Shown here: piece by piece, positions 41,400 to 54,304 of the stretch | How the letters are laid out: every line of letters begins with the position of its first letter | Position numbering within the stretch: position 1 is the first letter of the stretch | Origin: Stictocephala bisonia | Taxonomy: Eukaryota; Arthropoda; Insecta; Hemiptera; Membracidae | NCBI GenBank assembly: GCA_035578905.1 | Contig: JAQJVL010002639.1 | Location: 1-64,000, forward strand | Reading direction: 5' to 3' | Length of the DNA stretch: 64,000 nt | Made by a program: the position numbers and the translations under genes | The notes under the pieces: model-generated | Seen by the model: the letters and a program-made list of their open reading frames with translations, nothing else | The model's database searches: none | What the model was told of the DNA's origin: nothing

Positions 41400-42373
41400 G
41401 TTACAATACAATAATAATAAATCTTATTATTTTTCATTTGGATACAAAACATACCATCAACAAAGGCTGAATAATAGTATGAAAGCAAATCAAAATAAAA
41501 TATACAATTACATTACCTTTATAACTACAGTAAATCCCGTTTTATCCCGACTAATATGGCAGTATTCTGTGCCGTTTGCACATTACGATCATCTCCCTCG
41601 GACAGTTCAGTCTTTCTCTCTGTGTTTCATTTAGTTTTAGTGTCTTTGTTTTCTGTGTTCCTTGGCGTCGACGGCAAGCTCACCATTGTAGCTTTGCTGC
41701 TGACACAAATGTGTTGTGGCTAGAAACTTTAGGTAAGTGTTCATTCAAATTTTTTGCTTTTGTAACTGTTTGGCAAAAATATTGTTTATTGATTTCCTGT
41801 TCTCTGTTGTTTCAGTAATTAATAAAGCTGTTGCCTGTTTGTGTAAAGGTTTTTATTTTCAGCAGGTCTAGGTTAGGCCCATGTGCTGATGTAAATGTAA
41901 TTGTGTATTTCTATTTATTATATCATTTTGTCCTGTTAAAACTGATTTTTAGATTTAATTAAATTTTGTATTTTCATCTACTATTTTTCGTTTAATAGTA
42001 AAGTCTGCATTCGTTTTCACTTTTTATAACTATTTTCACTACTTATCACTTGTTCAGTCTAGCAAACTGTTCATGCAAAAGTTAGCCACTGCAGGAATTT
42101 TCTTTATAATGCGTAGTCATGTAAAATGGTTTTACTTTGTTCATTATTATTTTTGCTTAATTCATTTGTTTAACCAGTTGTACTTAGTTTCTTTTACTTT
42201 GGATAAAAAATGTTCTTTTTAGTAATTTTGTACTTTCTGCTCTTTTTAAAAACTTATCTTTTGTTCATAGTTAAAGTATTTTTTTTGTCTTTTCGACCTT
42301 TCATTTATTTATTTTGTTTTCTCACTTTTTGTGGAGCCTGACTAAAATATGGAAGCCCTGGGCTAAGGTTACT
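41400..42373. other. AT-rich intron stretch without gene
   Basis: T-rich sequence between FN3 exon 4 and the piggyBac element. No domain-bearing reading frame was recognised. Confidence 0.45.
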
Positions 42374-42377
42374 TTAA

Positions 42378-44862
42378 CCCTGCGGTAGGCGCGTGGATAA
42401 AAGTAACACATTTAGGCGCATGGGCTACAAATGTAGCCCAATACATTTGTTTGTAAAATAATCATTTTAAAAACATATTTTCTCAATATATTAGTTTTAC
42501 AACCACTTCCAATGTTATTTCAGAACATATCTGTAAAAACATAAATTTAAGATTTTAATTTTTTATAGGTTATAAAAAATCTATACTGATTTTGCAAATT
42601 TGTTGCGAAAAAATACTCCTAACTTTAGCTGCCTAAAAATAAAAATAATTTCAGGATAATGATACCATTAAATCAATTTGTTTTCAAATATGATTTATTA
42701 GAAAGTCAATGAAGTTAAAAAAAACATGAGAAATACGTTTTAATATGTAAAAAAGTATGTTTGCAAAAAAACAAACATATTAGCTAAAATGTGTTGTTTT
42801 ATGCACTTACAATAAATGGTGGCACTATTGTTCTTTCTAATATTTTACTGGTGTGTAGTTTCCATACAAGTGTCACATACTAGCAGGGTGTGGTCAGGGC
42901 AAATCTTGTGTCCACATTGGCTGCAGCACTTCCGTGTTGATCTGTCCCTCCCCCTCCCGCACCTGTAGCAGCGCCCAACTTTATTGTCTATAGGTTGAGG
43001 TTCTGGCCGGGGTTCATCCATTCCGAGAAGTTTTCTTGCTCGCCTCTTCAGTTCGACAGGTAGCATAGGTACATTGACCCTTTCTCTTACTTTTGGAATA
43101 ATGAGATCCCAAGCAATGTTTGTTATAAAATCACTTCTTAATAATGGTCGCTCTCCAGCTTTGTTTGCATTGTAAATCCTCGACGCATTGATGGTTGCAA
43201 TATTTAATATATCAAAAAATATAACCATGGGCCATCGTTTTGTATTCCTTGCTACATCATATTTGGCACACATTTGGTCTAATACGTCTACTCCAATTTT
43301 TGTCTGATTATAAAAGGTTATTATTTCAGGTTTTTGTAAATCCCCTGAGTTCTCGTCAATCTTGTGGTCCTCATGCATCGTGGACAGAATCACTACTGTC
43401 TTCTTAGGTTTAGTGCAGTAAGATACGAGTGTTTTCTCTTTATGAAGGGCAAAGAGCGATGAATGGACAGCTCGTTCTTTGTGTGGTCTCATTTCACTGG
43501 GCACTCCAACCCTGTTACATCTGATTGTGCCTACCATTGTAAGTTGTTTTTCATTCAAGAGTCTTTCGGCCAGTGATACAGATGTAAACCAATTATCTGA
43601 CGTTAAATTTCTGTTAGTACCTGCTATAGGCTCAATCATACGAACTGCTACTTCTTCAGCTGACTGAGGCAGTTTATATGGTCCATCGAGCTGAGACCCA
43701 ACATACACTTCGAAGTTCAAACAATACATCGTTTTTGCACACACAAGGGCAAATACTTTCAAGCCGTACTTCGCAGGCTTACTCGGTATGTACATCCTAA
43801 ATGGACAACGACCACGAAATTTCACTAGTTGTTCGTCAATTGTACAGTACTCACTAGAAGTAAAAAATCTTTGAAAACTGTGAATCATAAGTTCAAACAA
43901 CTCCCTGATAGGTGCCAGATGATTTATTTCTCTTCTGTGATGACGATCCCTGATATCGTCAAAACAGATGCACCTCATTATAAAACGAAACCGTTTTTCA
44001 CTCATGGCCAAATAACAAATTTCTACTCCAGTTCCACATGAGTTGTCCCAAATGTTTTTAGTTTTTTTACGACTACCACCTAAAGAGCCTGACAGAAGTA
44101 AAATTCCTAAGAAAGCACGAATTTCAGTTGCATCTGTGAGTCTTGCATCCCTCTCTCTCTGATAACGGTCCTGTATAAAATGTATATATACATATGTGCT
44201 ACGATTAGGCCTATAACATTGTTGTCAAAAAAGAGATTAAAACATTCAATTTTGGTGTTTGTGTTTCTTGCTTCGCCTTTGGGTCCAGGCAAGTGTAGAA
44301 CAATATTTCTGCTTCGTGTTCGTACCTGTGAACGATTAGGTAAATTCCTTTTCCACTTCATTACATTTTTTAACTTGTCTTTGGCAAAATATATGTTCTC
44401 TAAAGGCTCATTGTCGTCACTTTCATCATCTGTCATTGCATCTTGACCGGGTTGATGTAAATTGATTTCTGCGTCTCCCAACGACTCTGTATCGGACAAA
44501 ATATTTTCTTCCTCAACATGATCACTATCCCCATCGTCACTATCATTTTCCACTATATCTTCTTCATCTGATAACCAATCACGCGTAAGTTCATCCAAAA
44601 TTCCTGCACGCGATGACCGGGTACACTTCGGTTCACTCATAACACAAAAGGTCGCGCGGGCTACAGGTGTAGCCCAAACAACTTTGATCCTAAACAATAA
44701 CAACACGAACTCAATCTGACTGCCAGTCACCAACTGAATGAGTAGGGCAGATGACAAAGAGCAGCTACTGACGTAAGCTCCCCTCCATAAGTTCTAGGAA
44801 ATACGTTGCAGCGGAAACAAAAACACTGGGCTACACCTGTAGCCCATGCGCCTACCTGAGGG
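42378..44862 (-). mobile_element. piggyBac transposon, near-complete, with TTAA duplication
   Basis: The 2485-bp element has termini CCCTGCGGTAGGCGC and (reverse complement of the other end) CCCTCAGGTAGGCGC, each flanked by TTAA (42374-42377 and 44863-44866). Palindromes of the type GGGCTACAxxTGTAGCCC occur near 42423-42440, 44655-44675 and 44828-44846. The transposase on the minus strand is interrupted by one frameshift only. It is larger and much better preserved than the relative at 20769-21823 and belongs to a different subfamily by terminal sequence. Confidence 0.93.
42845..44640 (-). pseudogene. piggyBac transposase (about 600 codons, one frameshift)
   Basis: The ATG at 44640 opens MSEPKCTRSSRAGILDELTR, followed by an acidic region (residues about 25-75) and RNLPNRSQVRTRSRNIVLHL. 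Near 44175 one indel moves the frame; the rest reads QDRYQRERDARLTDATEIRA and on to the stop at 42845. The catalytic Asp triad is visible in TIDEQLVKFRGR, LTSDNWFTSVSLAERL and KIGVDVLDQMC. The C terminus has the Cys-rich zinc-binding domain CYRCGRGRDRSTRKCCSQCG followed by HKICPDHTLLVCDTC. The enzyme performs precise cut-and-paste at TTAA. The frameshift presumably inactivates this copy. Confidence 0.92.
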
Positions 44863-44866
44863 TTAA

Positions 44867-45557
44867 CCTGGCTCCGGGGTCAGAGAAACATGGATGGGCA
44901 CCTGAATGACTTATGACTGCGTTTGTGGAACCTAAAGGCTGGAACTAGCCTCTACTATGCTTCCCAGAGAGGCAGCCAATTCATCCCCCTTTCCGCGCTG
45001 TCCATCCACGGCCTTCAGGATGAAGACTTCGACATGCAGGTGACCCAAATCCAGTTTATTTTCTGTCCCTTCTGGCCCCTAGCAATGAACTCCAGTGAAG
45101 TATCATCTACCTGTGATGAAACATTTTGATTTTTAAGAACTGTCATTTTAAAGTGAGATATATTTTTAGATTTTATTTTTATGTTGTTTAGTTTATATTT
45201 TTTTCTTGGGGTTATTTCTTTTAAAGAACGTTGTTCTCGGGTAATTCTTCACTGTTGTTCCCATTAGGAGCCATTCAGTTTTGGTTTGCTCGATTTCAGT
45301 GTAATTATTAATCTAAATCATTTGTTTGGTTTTTTTTTAACTTTTCCAATCTGGCCTAACCTTCCAAATTTCTTTTGTTGCCCGAGGCCCCATAAGTTCT
45401 GCTGCCTAAGTAAATTTAAATTTTGTCTTGGTATTATTTGTAGTTATGTTTATATTTATTTGTTGTTATTGTTATTATTTATTTAGATGTTTATGCCTTG
45501 TGTTGTTATTTGTTGTATATTTATTATTGTTACTGTATATATATCTTCAGATATTTA
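44867..45557. other. Stretch between piggyBac and Tigger without recognised gene
   Basis: A moderately GC-rich part (44880-45070) has an open frame but no motif. It continues the sequence to the left of the piggyBac insertion and may belong to an unidentified repeat. The remainder is T-rich. Confidence 0.4.
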
Positions 45558-45559
45558 TA

Positions 45560-47939
45560 CAGGTAGTCCTCGTTATACCCGGTCCCGATTTACGCGGTTT
45601 CGCTTATACACGGATGGGCCGGACCCCCCACCGACACCAACCCACCAACATTCCACATTCCTCAGGCGCGCCCCACCCGTCTATCTGTCTCTTTCTCTCG
45701 ATCACTGTTGTTTATTTATTCGCATTAGTGGTGTACAATTTACTTCTTGTGGCGTGGCATTGTGAACAATATTGTTGTGAGTTGTGTTATAATGTCGGGA
45801 AAACGTGAGAAGAAACAGATAGATGTAAGTAATAAACGTGTTAGACATTCTCTTTCTTTAGAAGTTAAACTTGAAGTTTTAAAACGTCTCGATAAAGGGG
45901 AGCGTATAATTGATATCCACCGAGTGATGGGCCTTCCAGAGTCATCTATTAGGACAATCTGATCAAATGCTGAAACTATTCGTAAGAGTGTGCAGTCTTG
46001 TACAAATTTAAGTTTAGCACGTGTATCTAAGTCCAGATCTGATTCGATTGAGAAAATGGAAAAACTACTGTCAAACTGGATTGAACATTATAATCAGCTC
46101 CATGCACCCATTTCGATGGCAGTCATCCAAGAGAAAGCAAGAGCTATCTATACAGAAATTACTAAGGATGATCAAAACGCCCCAGACTTTAATGCCAGTA
46201 AAGGGTGGTTTGACCGTTTCAAGGCACGCAACGCTTTTCACAGTTTAAAATTAACAGGTGAGGGGCATCGGCAGAATATGTAGGCGCTGAAACTTTTAAG
46301 GCTATAACTTTTAAAAATTTTATTGAAAAGGAGGGGTATACGGCCAAACAGGTTTTTAACCTTGACGAAACTGGCCTATTTTGGAAGCGAATGCCAAGCA
46401 AAACATTTATTTCTATTGAGGAGAAAACTGCTCCTGGATTTAAAGCTGCTAAAGATCTCTGCACATTACTCTTTGGTGCAAATGCTTCTGGGGATTTTAA
46501 ACTTAAACCACTGATGGTTTACCATTCAGAAAACCCCAGAGCACTAAAAGGCTGTGACAAATATATGTTGCCTGTATTGTGGAGGTCGAGTAAAAAAGGC
46601 TGGATGACGGGTAAAATATTTCATGATTATATTTCACTAGTGCTGCAAAATGATTTAAAAGTGTATTGCTATGAAGAAAAGATTCCTTTTAAAATTTTGA
46701 TTCTGGTAGATAATGTTCCAAGCCACCCTCCTGAAATAAGTGAAATAAATTAGAACATTAAAGTTATGTTTCTACCCCCGAACACTACGTCCATATTGCA
46801 GCCTATGGACCAAGGTGTTATTTCAGCTTTTAAAGCCAACTATCTTAAACATAAATTTTCTTTACTGATTAAAACTTGTGATGCTGATGATAAATTATCT
46901 ATTAAGGACTTTTGGAAACAGTTCAACATCAAAATGGCTATTGATATCATAGGCAAATCCTTGAATGAATTGAAACCTAAATGTATGAATGGTGTTTGGA
47001 AAAATTTGTGGCCAGAAATCGTCAAATATTATGTAGAAATGACTGAAAATGTCAGAACAACGTCAAAAGATATTGTGGATATGGCACAGCGTGTGGGATT
47101 CACAGACGTAGATGAAGCGGATGTTGATGAATTGATTACACTACAAGAAGAGCTAAGTACTGAAGACCTATTAACAATAGAAGATGATAGGTTTTCTGAA
47201 GGATCCGATAAGGAAGAAGAACCTGAAAGTGTTAAAACCTTGACTAGTAAAGGAATGGCAGAGGCTTTCTGTATGATTAATAACGCTTTAAATTATTTTG
47301 AAGAGAACGACCCAGATGACACGAGGTGTGCTAAGGTTAAAAGGGAAGTTGAGAATGTGATTAAGTGTTATCGTGAACTATATAACAATAAATTAAAAAC
47401 AACAACCCAGCTCTCGATTAATACATTTTTCTCCCAAACAGCTGAAAGGGTACAAACACCTGATAAGCAGACGTCAGACGTAAACAAAGGCGGGCAGTCT
47501 GACCCTCCCAGCCCAGTGGCAGGCACATCAAAAGATTGAACTACTGTATATGATGATGTACTTTTTTAGTTATGTACTGTACAGTACTTTTATTACTTTT
47601 TAATATCCTTTTCTCTATGAATTTAATTTTCAATTAAAGTAAAATTTATACTGTACGTTCTTATTTTGTTTGTTCATGTAGTAGTCAAATTTGAATTCAA
47701 TAAAAGGTGTTGATGAATTATTATAGGCCTACATTTTTATTATATTTCCAAAACAATTAATTAATCTTTTGATAATCTTATGATATTGTAGTTTGAATTG
47801 CGTACAGTACTAAAGCAGTAGGCCGGCCTGCTGTGGCTACAGTGGCGTAACCCGCTTTAGCTCCGACTCGTTATATGCGGTTTCGTTATAAGCGGCGCTT
47901 AGGCGGAACGTATCTACCGCGTATAACGAGGACTACCTG
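45560..47939 (+). mobile_element. Tigger/pogo-type DNA transposon with TA duplication
   Basis: Termini CAGGTAGTCCTCGTTATAC and its inverse GTATAACGAGGACTACCTG are perfect over at least 19 bp and are flanked by TA (45558-45559, 47940-47941). The 2380-bp element contains a transposase frame with two stops and one frameshift. Terminal sequence, TA target and the CENP-B-like protein fit Tigger elements of the Tc1/mariner superfamily. Confidence 0.94.
45792..47539 (+). pseudogene. Tigger-type transposase (CENP-B-like HTH plus DDE domain)
   Basis: MSGKREKKQIDVSNKRVRHS starts at 45792. The first helix-turn-helix is SLEVKLEVLKRLDKGERIID with PESSIRTI, then an in-frame TGA (45960). The second DNA-binding domain contains APDFNASKGWFDRFKARNAF. 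After a frameshift near 46262 the DDE domain begins: VFNLDETGLFWKRMPSKTF (first Asp), LILVDNVPSHPPE (second Asp) and, after an in-frame TAG (46751), PPNTTSILQPMDQGVI (third Asp). The C-terminal tail is acidic and ends PSPVAGTSKD. The disrupted frame makes it inactive, although all three catalytic Asp residues remain. Confidence 0.92.
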
Positions 47940-47941
47940 TA

Positions 47942-49420
47942 TATATTTTGATAAAAATGTCTAGGCCTAACCTATTTTTAGTATATATTTAGTTTGCAAC
48001 AAAATTTATACTATTAATATTTGATATTCTTGCTGTCTTTTTAATTTACATTTATTGCCTACAGGCCATATTTATTGATTTTTTTGATAAAGAAAAAAAG
48101 GCCATATTTTTGCCATAATTTTTGATAAAGAAAGTAACTTTTCACAAACGGTCAACAGCCCATTTTGTCCGTAAATGTTTAATTTTTTCTGTCACAATAT
48201 TTTTTTAATACTTTTGAATTAAATGTTTTTTTTAATTTTCATGCAATAAACATTATTTTTGCCATTCAACTTATGCTTTTTTTTGTTCTGTGTCGTCCTC
48301 CTGTATCCGGTGCCCTCAATCTTTTGATCAAAACACCCTCGATGGGTCCAGCAATGTTTTGATAGTACGAGGGTGGGTTGCAATTCAGATCCAGATACAT
48401 ATAAGTCCTGATACAAAAATACAAGATAAAAATTGGGTAAATGTCACCTACAATAGGCAATATATGCTTCACAGAGGCGCTCAGACGGTTCGGCCTTGCT
48501 TTATTTTGCGTGAGAATATTTTGGAAACTGAAAGAACGCCAGATAAAAAAATGCCACCATTGCTAAACCTGACCAAAGTTAGTGTTTTTATGTAAATAAA
48601 CAAAAAGCCAAATCTACAGAATGCAATCCATACAATAGCCTACATTTTGTTAGCTATTCTTGTGACTAAGATGGTCTGGACAATGATGAACGTCTGGATA
48701 GGAAGGTCATATGAATAAACCAGCTTTATACCATATATAATAGCGTTTAATAACATTTACTATTATACTAGAAATAATTTATTCAGCAATATTCAGTATT
48801 CTGCATATTCATAATCTTAAATGTTTACGTATACGCAACTCAGCGGCAACTAATAGAAATAATAAAAAGGGTTTGACATGACAGCTAGCAACACTAGCGC
48901 TCTGTGTGGATCGCCCAGGAAGAAATCTGAATATAATATAGTATGTACAGTTTGCTATGTACCAGGAACCATGTCTGTGCACGTGCATGTCTATGATACT
49001 ACGCAAGTAACGCAACTGTGATGAGTTTATCACCGGATTGTCATGAGAGAACGACATTAAATGTTTCTACGGCAGTGTAAGAACTTTAGAAAACAAATAT
49101 TCAGCGTCCATAGGATCGGTCAGCTGATCTGTATAAACCGGAATCCGGATACTTCGGGTCCGGATAAAACGAGGTTTACTGTATTTAATTGGCTCTTTAA
49201 AACTATATTTCCATGATTAAATAAATCATCCATACTGTAGAAGAGAAAAAGCCACTTGTACAATGGTTGTTCGTAAATTAGGTCTCCAATGAGCTATTCT
49301 TGTGACTGAATGAGCTTGTGTAAATTCTGTTCTCCTTGTAAAGAGTGTTGTGTTCCTCGCCTCCCTCACCCCTATTCTAGAAAGTCCCCACCCTCAGATC
49401 TACGATGCTCAGTCTTAGCT
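47942..49420. other. Stretch without recognised gene
   Basis: T-rich sequence with some short frames (for example 48290-48595) that show no known domain. An orphan pogo-like terminus lies at 49130-49185 (separate entry). Confidence 0.4.
49130..49185. repeat. Orphan pogo-like terminal inverted repeat
   Basis: CCGGATAAAACGAGGTTTAC followed by TGTA reads on the other strand as TACAGTAAACCTCGTTTTAT, similar in style to Tigger/pogo ends. No partner end was found, so only a fragment or a solo terminus remains. Confidence 0.45.
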
Positions 49421-50100
49421 TAGCAGCTGTTAATGATGGAGGGGAAATTAATGCTCCTGTCAAGTGTGAATTGCAGTATGTGATTAAATTTCTGTGGTTT
49501 AAGAGGTCAACCACTTTTTGAATCCATCACCAGTTGACTGATGTGTATGAGGGGCTTTCTCATACACATGTCCAGTGTATGGACATAAAAAATATGCATA
49601 AGTAGAGTAGGAAGTTTGCAGAAGGCCAAACAAATGTGCACAACAAGGCCGGCTACGTTTCGGACGAGACAGTCACGAAAGTTGAGGAACTTTTTCTTAC
49701 GGATCGGCATATCATTGTGTGAGAAATTATCAAATAGATAGAGGGCATCTCTAAGACCACAGTGGACAAGATTTTGTTGGGATATACAAAACAAAAAGAG
49801 GTGTTAGTTGATAAAGGGCACCCTCACGTCACAAGAAACTACAACGAATCTTATCACCAAATTCGGATAGTAAAACATACTCCATACAGCCTTGATTTGG
49901 CCCCAGTGACTCCTATTTCTTCTCTAACTTGAAGCACACTTGTGATGGAGATGAAAGTCTCAAGCAAGGAAGAGCTGAGGGCAGTTGTCCATTCCATCCT
50001 ACGCGAGTCGGCGGGATAGTGATATGATGTGGGAATGAAAAAGCTTTCAGAGTGTCTCCAAAAATGCATTAATCATGACGAGGACTACTTGGTAAAATAG
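49420..50100 (+). pseudogene. mariner-like transposase, heavily decayed
   Basis: Pieces across frames read VKCELQYVIKFLWFKRS, KFAEGQTNVHNKAGYVSDET and VTKVEELFLTDRHIIV with ISKTTVDKIL (the paired-like helix-turn-helix). Near the end come HTPYSLDLAP (the catalytic-domain D-x-A-P-Y-S-x-D-x-A-P region) and VGMKKLSECLQKCINHDEDY with LVK before the stop. This order matches mariner/SETMAR-like transposases. The central DDE region is partly deleted and there are many stops. Confidence 0.7.
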
Positions 50101-50439
50101 CTAAATGCCCAAAATTTCAAAATCTGTAATAGGTTTTGCAATACAATGATGCTTACTATGTGAAAAAGCATTGGGGACCTTAATTTATGGACAATCGGAG
50201 ACAAATTCTTTGTGAGATGAACATTAATCAAATGATAATTAATACAATTAATAGTTAAAGAATTAATATAATATAAAAGCTACTGATTCCGAATCTCATT
50301 ATGACCTCGTTGCTGACTTCTTTATTTGAATGACAATTTCAATTTCTAACATCTTTATTCAAAATACATGTACATAATACAAAGAATAGTGTCATATATA
50401 AAACATAAAATATTTATTTAATAATTAATGACTAGAACT

Positions 50440-51690
50440 ATTATCATACAAAGCCCAATAATTAGTAATACAATTTTGTTTCAAAAGGAGGACATCCGCA
50501 ATGTCATCGATACTGAGTATATCATGTTTGCTGACAACATCAAGATATTTTTGGACGTGACTTGCCTGAATGAATGTAGAGTAGTACACGATACTTTGAA
50601 TTGTATTATCGCCTGGTGTCAGTCGAACAGGGTATGGACTTGAATGCCAAGTAAAGCTTCATTATTACCTACATTAGATCCGCTGATCCACATCTCCAAT
50701 ACTCTATGACTATAGGCTTTTCGATTCTTTACTGAACAGAATATAAAACTTCAGGGATCTTGGCGTTATCATGTCCAGTGATCTAAATCCATGAAATCAC
50801 ATATTACACATATGCAATAGGGCTAACTCCTGAATGGGGTTTATATTCCGAACAGCTAAGGACTTCCAGTCTCCATCAACTATTACCACACTCTTCAAAA
50901 CTCTAATACGCCCAATCATTGAATACTCCTCATTAGTTTGGAGCTCTTACCAGACTGGACATATTTGGAGCCTTAGAGCAGATCCAGATCCAACTGATAA
51001 GAATAGTTGGCTTACGGCCTGGATATTGTTACCTTGATGTGCCTGTCAACGATCTTAGAAGTACCTTGGGTCTCCCACTAATGAATACTAGAAGGAAGAT
51101 GGCTGACACTCTGTTTCTACACAACCTGATCAATGGGATCATGGCTTGCCCAGATCTACTGTCTCTTGTTGAATTTCGGATTCTTGGTACCACTTGATCA
51201 CTGTATATGTTCTGCAGGCGTGCTATACAGTCACCACAGCAGTATTTCTTGTCTGATGAGGTTTGGAATTGAAATTACAACCGATGTGGAACTGTTCGGG
51301 TCATCATACATGTCATTCCGAATGTGTCTTCATAGAGTGTTGATTACTAACGTTTGTGATGAGTAGCCTGTTTACAAGTTGTTACTAAATCGGACTATGA
51401 CTATCACACTTGGCTGTTTCAACTATCTACTAATACTGATTAATACTGTGACCATTTGTACTTTTGATTAATTCTGTAATTTTTTAACGTGATTAGTATC
51501 AATACTATAATATTACTAAAATTCTTAATTAACTGAAATTAAATACTAATTGATTATTCATCTGTGATTTTTTCATTACTTTAATTATTATTATACCAGA
51601 TGTATCTTATTTAATGTTAAAATGTATCATAAACCATTCTGTACAATATTTTAATATCATAAAAATGTTTACCATTGAAATAAATAAATA
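50440..51690 (+). pseudogene. Jockey-like LINE fragment: RT motif C to 3' tail
   Basis: IMFADNIKIFLDVT (a degenerate FADD, with the second Asp changed to Asn) is followed by thumb remnants. After frame changes these read SSDLNPWNHILHICNRANS, WMGFIFRTAKDFQSPSTITT, FKTLIRPIIEYSSLVWS and LPLMNTRRKMADTLFLHNLI. The 3' end ATTGAAATAAATAAATAAAC lies near 51690. A match to IIEYSSLVWS-type motifs supports Jockey/R1-like origin. Many stops are present. Confidence 0.7.
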
Positions 51691-51869
51691 AACATGTTTT
51701 TATGTATTGTATCCTTTAACTGCTAAATAATGAGATAATGTGACTGTTGGTAGTTTTACTGATACAGTGGGGCCCAATTAAGCAATAATTTTATTATGGG
51801 TGTGATTTATTGGTAAATATTGGTAAAACAAATTTACCACAGATACAATTTCACATTCTAAGGAGAGTG

Positions 51870-52300
51870 GCTTTCAATGTTCTCCTGGGGCGGACTAAGT
51901 GGTTCATAGCTCTTACATATTGTTTTCTAGAGCTTTCTTTAATTCTCCCACCCCAAAATATCAAACCATACCTAATCATAGATTGAAAATAAGCAAAATA
52001 AGCTGTCCTTCAATAATATTTAGGTATTCAATCAGTTAGTTAATCATATTAAAAGATATACTACATCAGATAACCTGTAAGATAAATTAATTGTCTATAA
52101 GTACATTGCAAAAAAGCTGACTGTCAATTTGTAGACTAAAGAACTTTGCTTTCCCCATAGAAACATTATTTAATTGCCCAATATTGTGATTCAACATAAA
52201 TACTAAGTGTTGAGTTTTCCCCCATTAAGTAAGAACCCATTGGACTGAAACCATTCTTCTGCGTCAAAAAACTTTTTTTGTGTTTTGATAAACATTTCTA
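51870..52300 (-). pseudogene. LINE RT thumb fragment, decayed
   Basis: On the minus strand a shifted reading gives NGFSPMGSYLMGENSTLSI, then AYFAYFQSMIRYGLIFWGG and IKESSRKQYVRAMNHLVRPR. The F-x-S-x-I-x-Y-G-L-x-F-W-G-G motif is the thumb region of Jockey/CR1-type RTs, as in LINE F. Frame breaks are frequent. From 52300 to 53570 nothing further is recognised. Confidence 0.6.
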
Positions 52301-53575
52301 AGTTAAAAGCACTAATCTGAGTATGAAAAAAGTTTAGGATGCCCATTTCTGTTTTAGAAACAAATACATTTATTTATAATATATATTTCTCAACATTTAT
52401 ATAGTCTGCATGGTTGTGATATATAACTTAAAACAAGCTCTTCAATAGATTATTTAAGCTAGATAGCATTTACTGTAAATGTAAAACTCTAAATTATTTT
52501 AGGAAAAATATTTTTATGCACACAATTGACAAAGTTGAAAAACTAGATATCTTTTTTTAGGTTATAACATTAAAATATTTAATTTTTTAAGAGGTGAATA
52601 AAATATCTTGAAGGAGTTGACAGTTTAATTTCCTTGCCCTTTTATTGGTGATTTGAGGAATTTTATAGGTATGATTATTATTGATAAGTCACTAAGGAAC
52701 TTAATATAACATTTATTCTTTAAGAAGTGTTTCTTTGCTTTCCAAAATCCTTTCTTTCTTTCAGTATGTTCTTGTCATATTTCTTCTATTCATTTTCCTC
52801 AAGTTTTAATTTAGAATTGGTGTTGGTTGAGTTTTTTCCTGTAGATATTTTTGGCCAATTCATACTAGGTCTTCATTCTTGATTCCCTTAGTCCTGTGAA
52901 CTGTGGTTTTTGTCTATTTATTTTGTCTGTCACTTGGTAGGTTGGGAGTTCATTCTCCTGGTGTGTCCAAAGAATTTCATTTGTAAATTATTTGTGAATT
53001 TTTAATTTGTTCGATGTTTGTACATTTTATTGTTGTGTTTGAGTCATGCAAAAATAACATGCTGTTGACAAACTGAACTACTGTCACAACAGTTTTTCTG
53101 CTTTTTTATCTTTCTCACTTCAGACGGGTTCTAATTGCTGAACCTGTTATGTATTAGATTAATGTATATATGTTATTTTATATAGTACAAATTAGTGCGG
53201 TGTCTAAATAAACGATTCCTGTTGGTTGAATGAGCCACGTCACACACCATACTATTCATGACTTCCCCACCTCTCTCTGAGATTCCTTCCTCCGCAATGC
53301 TTGTCTTACAGCAACTTGGGTGACCGTTGTGACATACAATGGTGTTTTAATATCCACCCAAACCTGACGCTGTTAAATATATTACAGAAGACGATTTATA
53401 TTCTAATTAATGATATCAGAGAGTTGCAGCAGTTTACAACACTACAGTGAACCAAGGACTTAGTTAAGGTTTTAAATCACTATTGATGGCGAGCAATTTA
53501 AAAGTTCAATAAAAATAAACTTTGGATTGAATCAGTTCTTTATACCATGCATTCACAGTACAGCCTTGGCTTTAA

Positions 53576-54242
53576 CCCTCGATCCGGCAGTCATTTTTGC
53601 CCAAAATGGCGGGTCATTTTTGGTGATTTTGCAGTGATGTTTTATAAAATTCATAAAAAATATTATGTTACAATAAAAGTACAATTGTGTGGTATCAAAC
53701 TGTTCACAAGAATATGGGCTATCATATAATACACAATTCATAACCTATAAAAAATTATTTTCTTTTTTATGTTATGAAATATTTGTAAATTTTGTTAGAA
53801 ATCGCGGAAAATAGGGGGGGACCACCCCCTATGATCAATGTTGTGATGATAAAAAAAGAAATGTGAGATAGCCAAAATGTTTTAAATTTCATCTAGTTTC
53901 AGAAAATATATAACTTAGTTTATATAGGTTTGTAAGTAAAAATTATTTTTTATAAATTTTTAACGCAGACTAAACAACAACAAAAATGGCGAGACTGGCT
54001 TCCTTCTTCAACTTTCACTACGTTTTAAAATAACGCCGATAGAGTTCAGTGTGCGTTGTTGCATACCACTGGAATTGTCTGTTCACGCTGAATACATAGA
54101 GTATAAAAACATCGAAGTAGCTTGATTTTTGCGCATTATAAATATGGTAAATCTCCGACGCTGCAATTGTACAAAAATTCGTCAAATGCCAGTTTCATGA
54201 CGAAAAAATTGTACGAAATTTCGTAAAATGCCGGATCTAGGG
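53576..54242. mobile_element. piggyBac-type MITE with TTAA duplication
   Basis: The left end CCCTCGATCCGGCAG and the right end (reverse complement) CCCTAGATCCGGCA pair as inverted repeats. Each is flanked by TTAA (53572-53575 and 54243-54246). The 667-bp interior has no significant frame. Terminal sequence differs from the other two piggyBac elements in this window, giving a third subfamily. It ends only about 60 bp beyond the donor of FN3 exon 3. Confidence 0.82.
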
Positions 54243-54304
54243 TTAAAAGAAGTATAAAGAAAACTTAAAAACTGAAGTTATACACTTTTAAGAACTTTGT
54301 ATAC

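Noticed and set aside
44923..45808. Plus-strand frames between piggyBac and the Tigger element
   Set aside because: Low-complexity hydrophobic frames from T-rich DNA, partly running across the Tigger terminus; no domain.
48219..48595. Frames on both strands near 48.3-48.6 kb
   Set aside because: No domain, no splice support and overlap on opposite strands; left as unexplained sequence.
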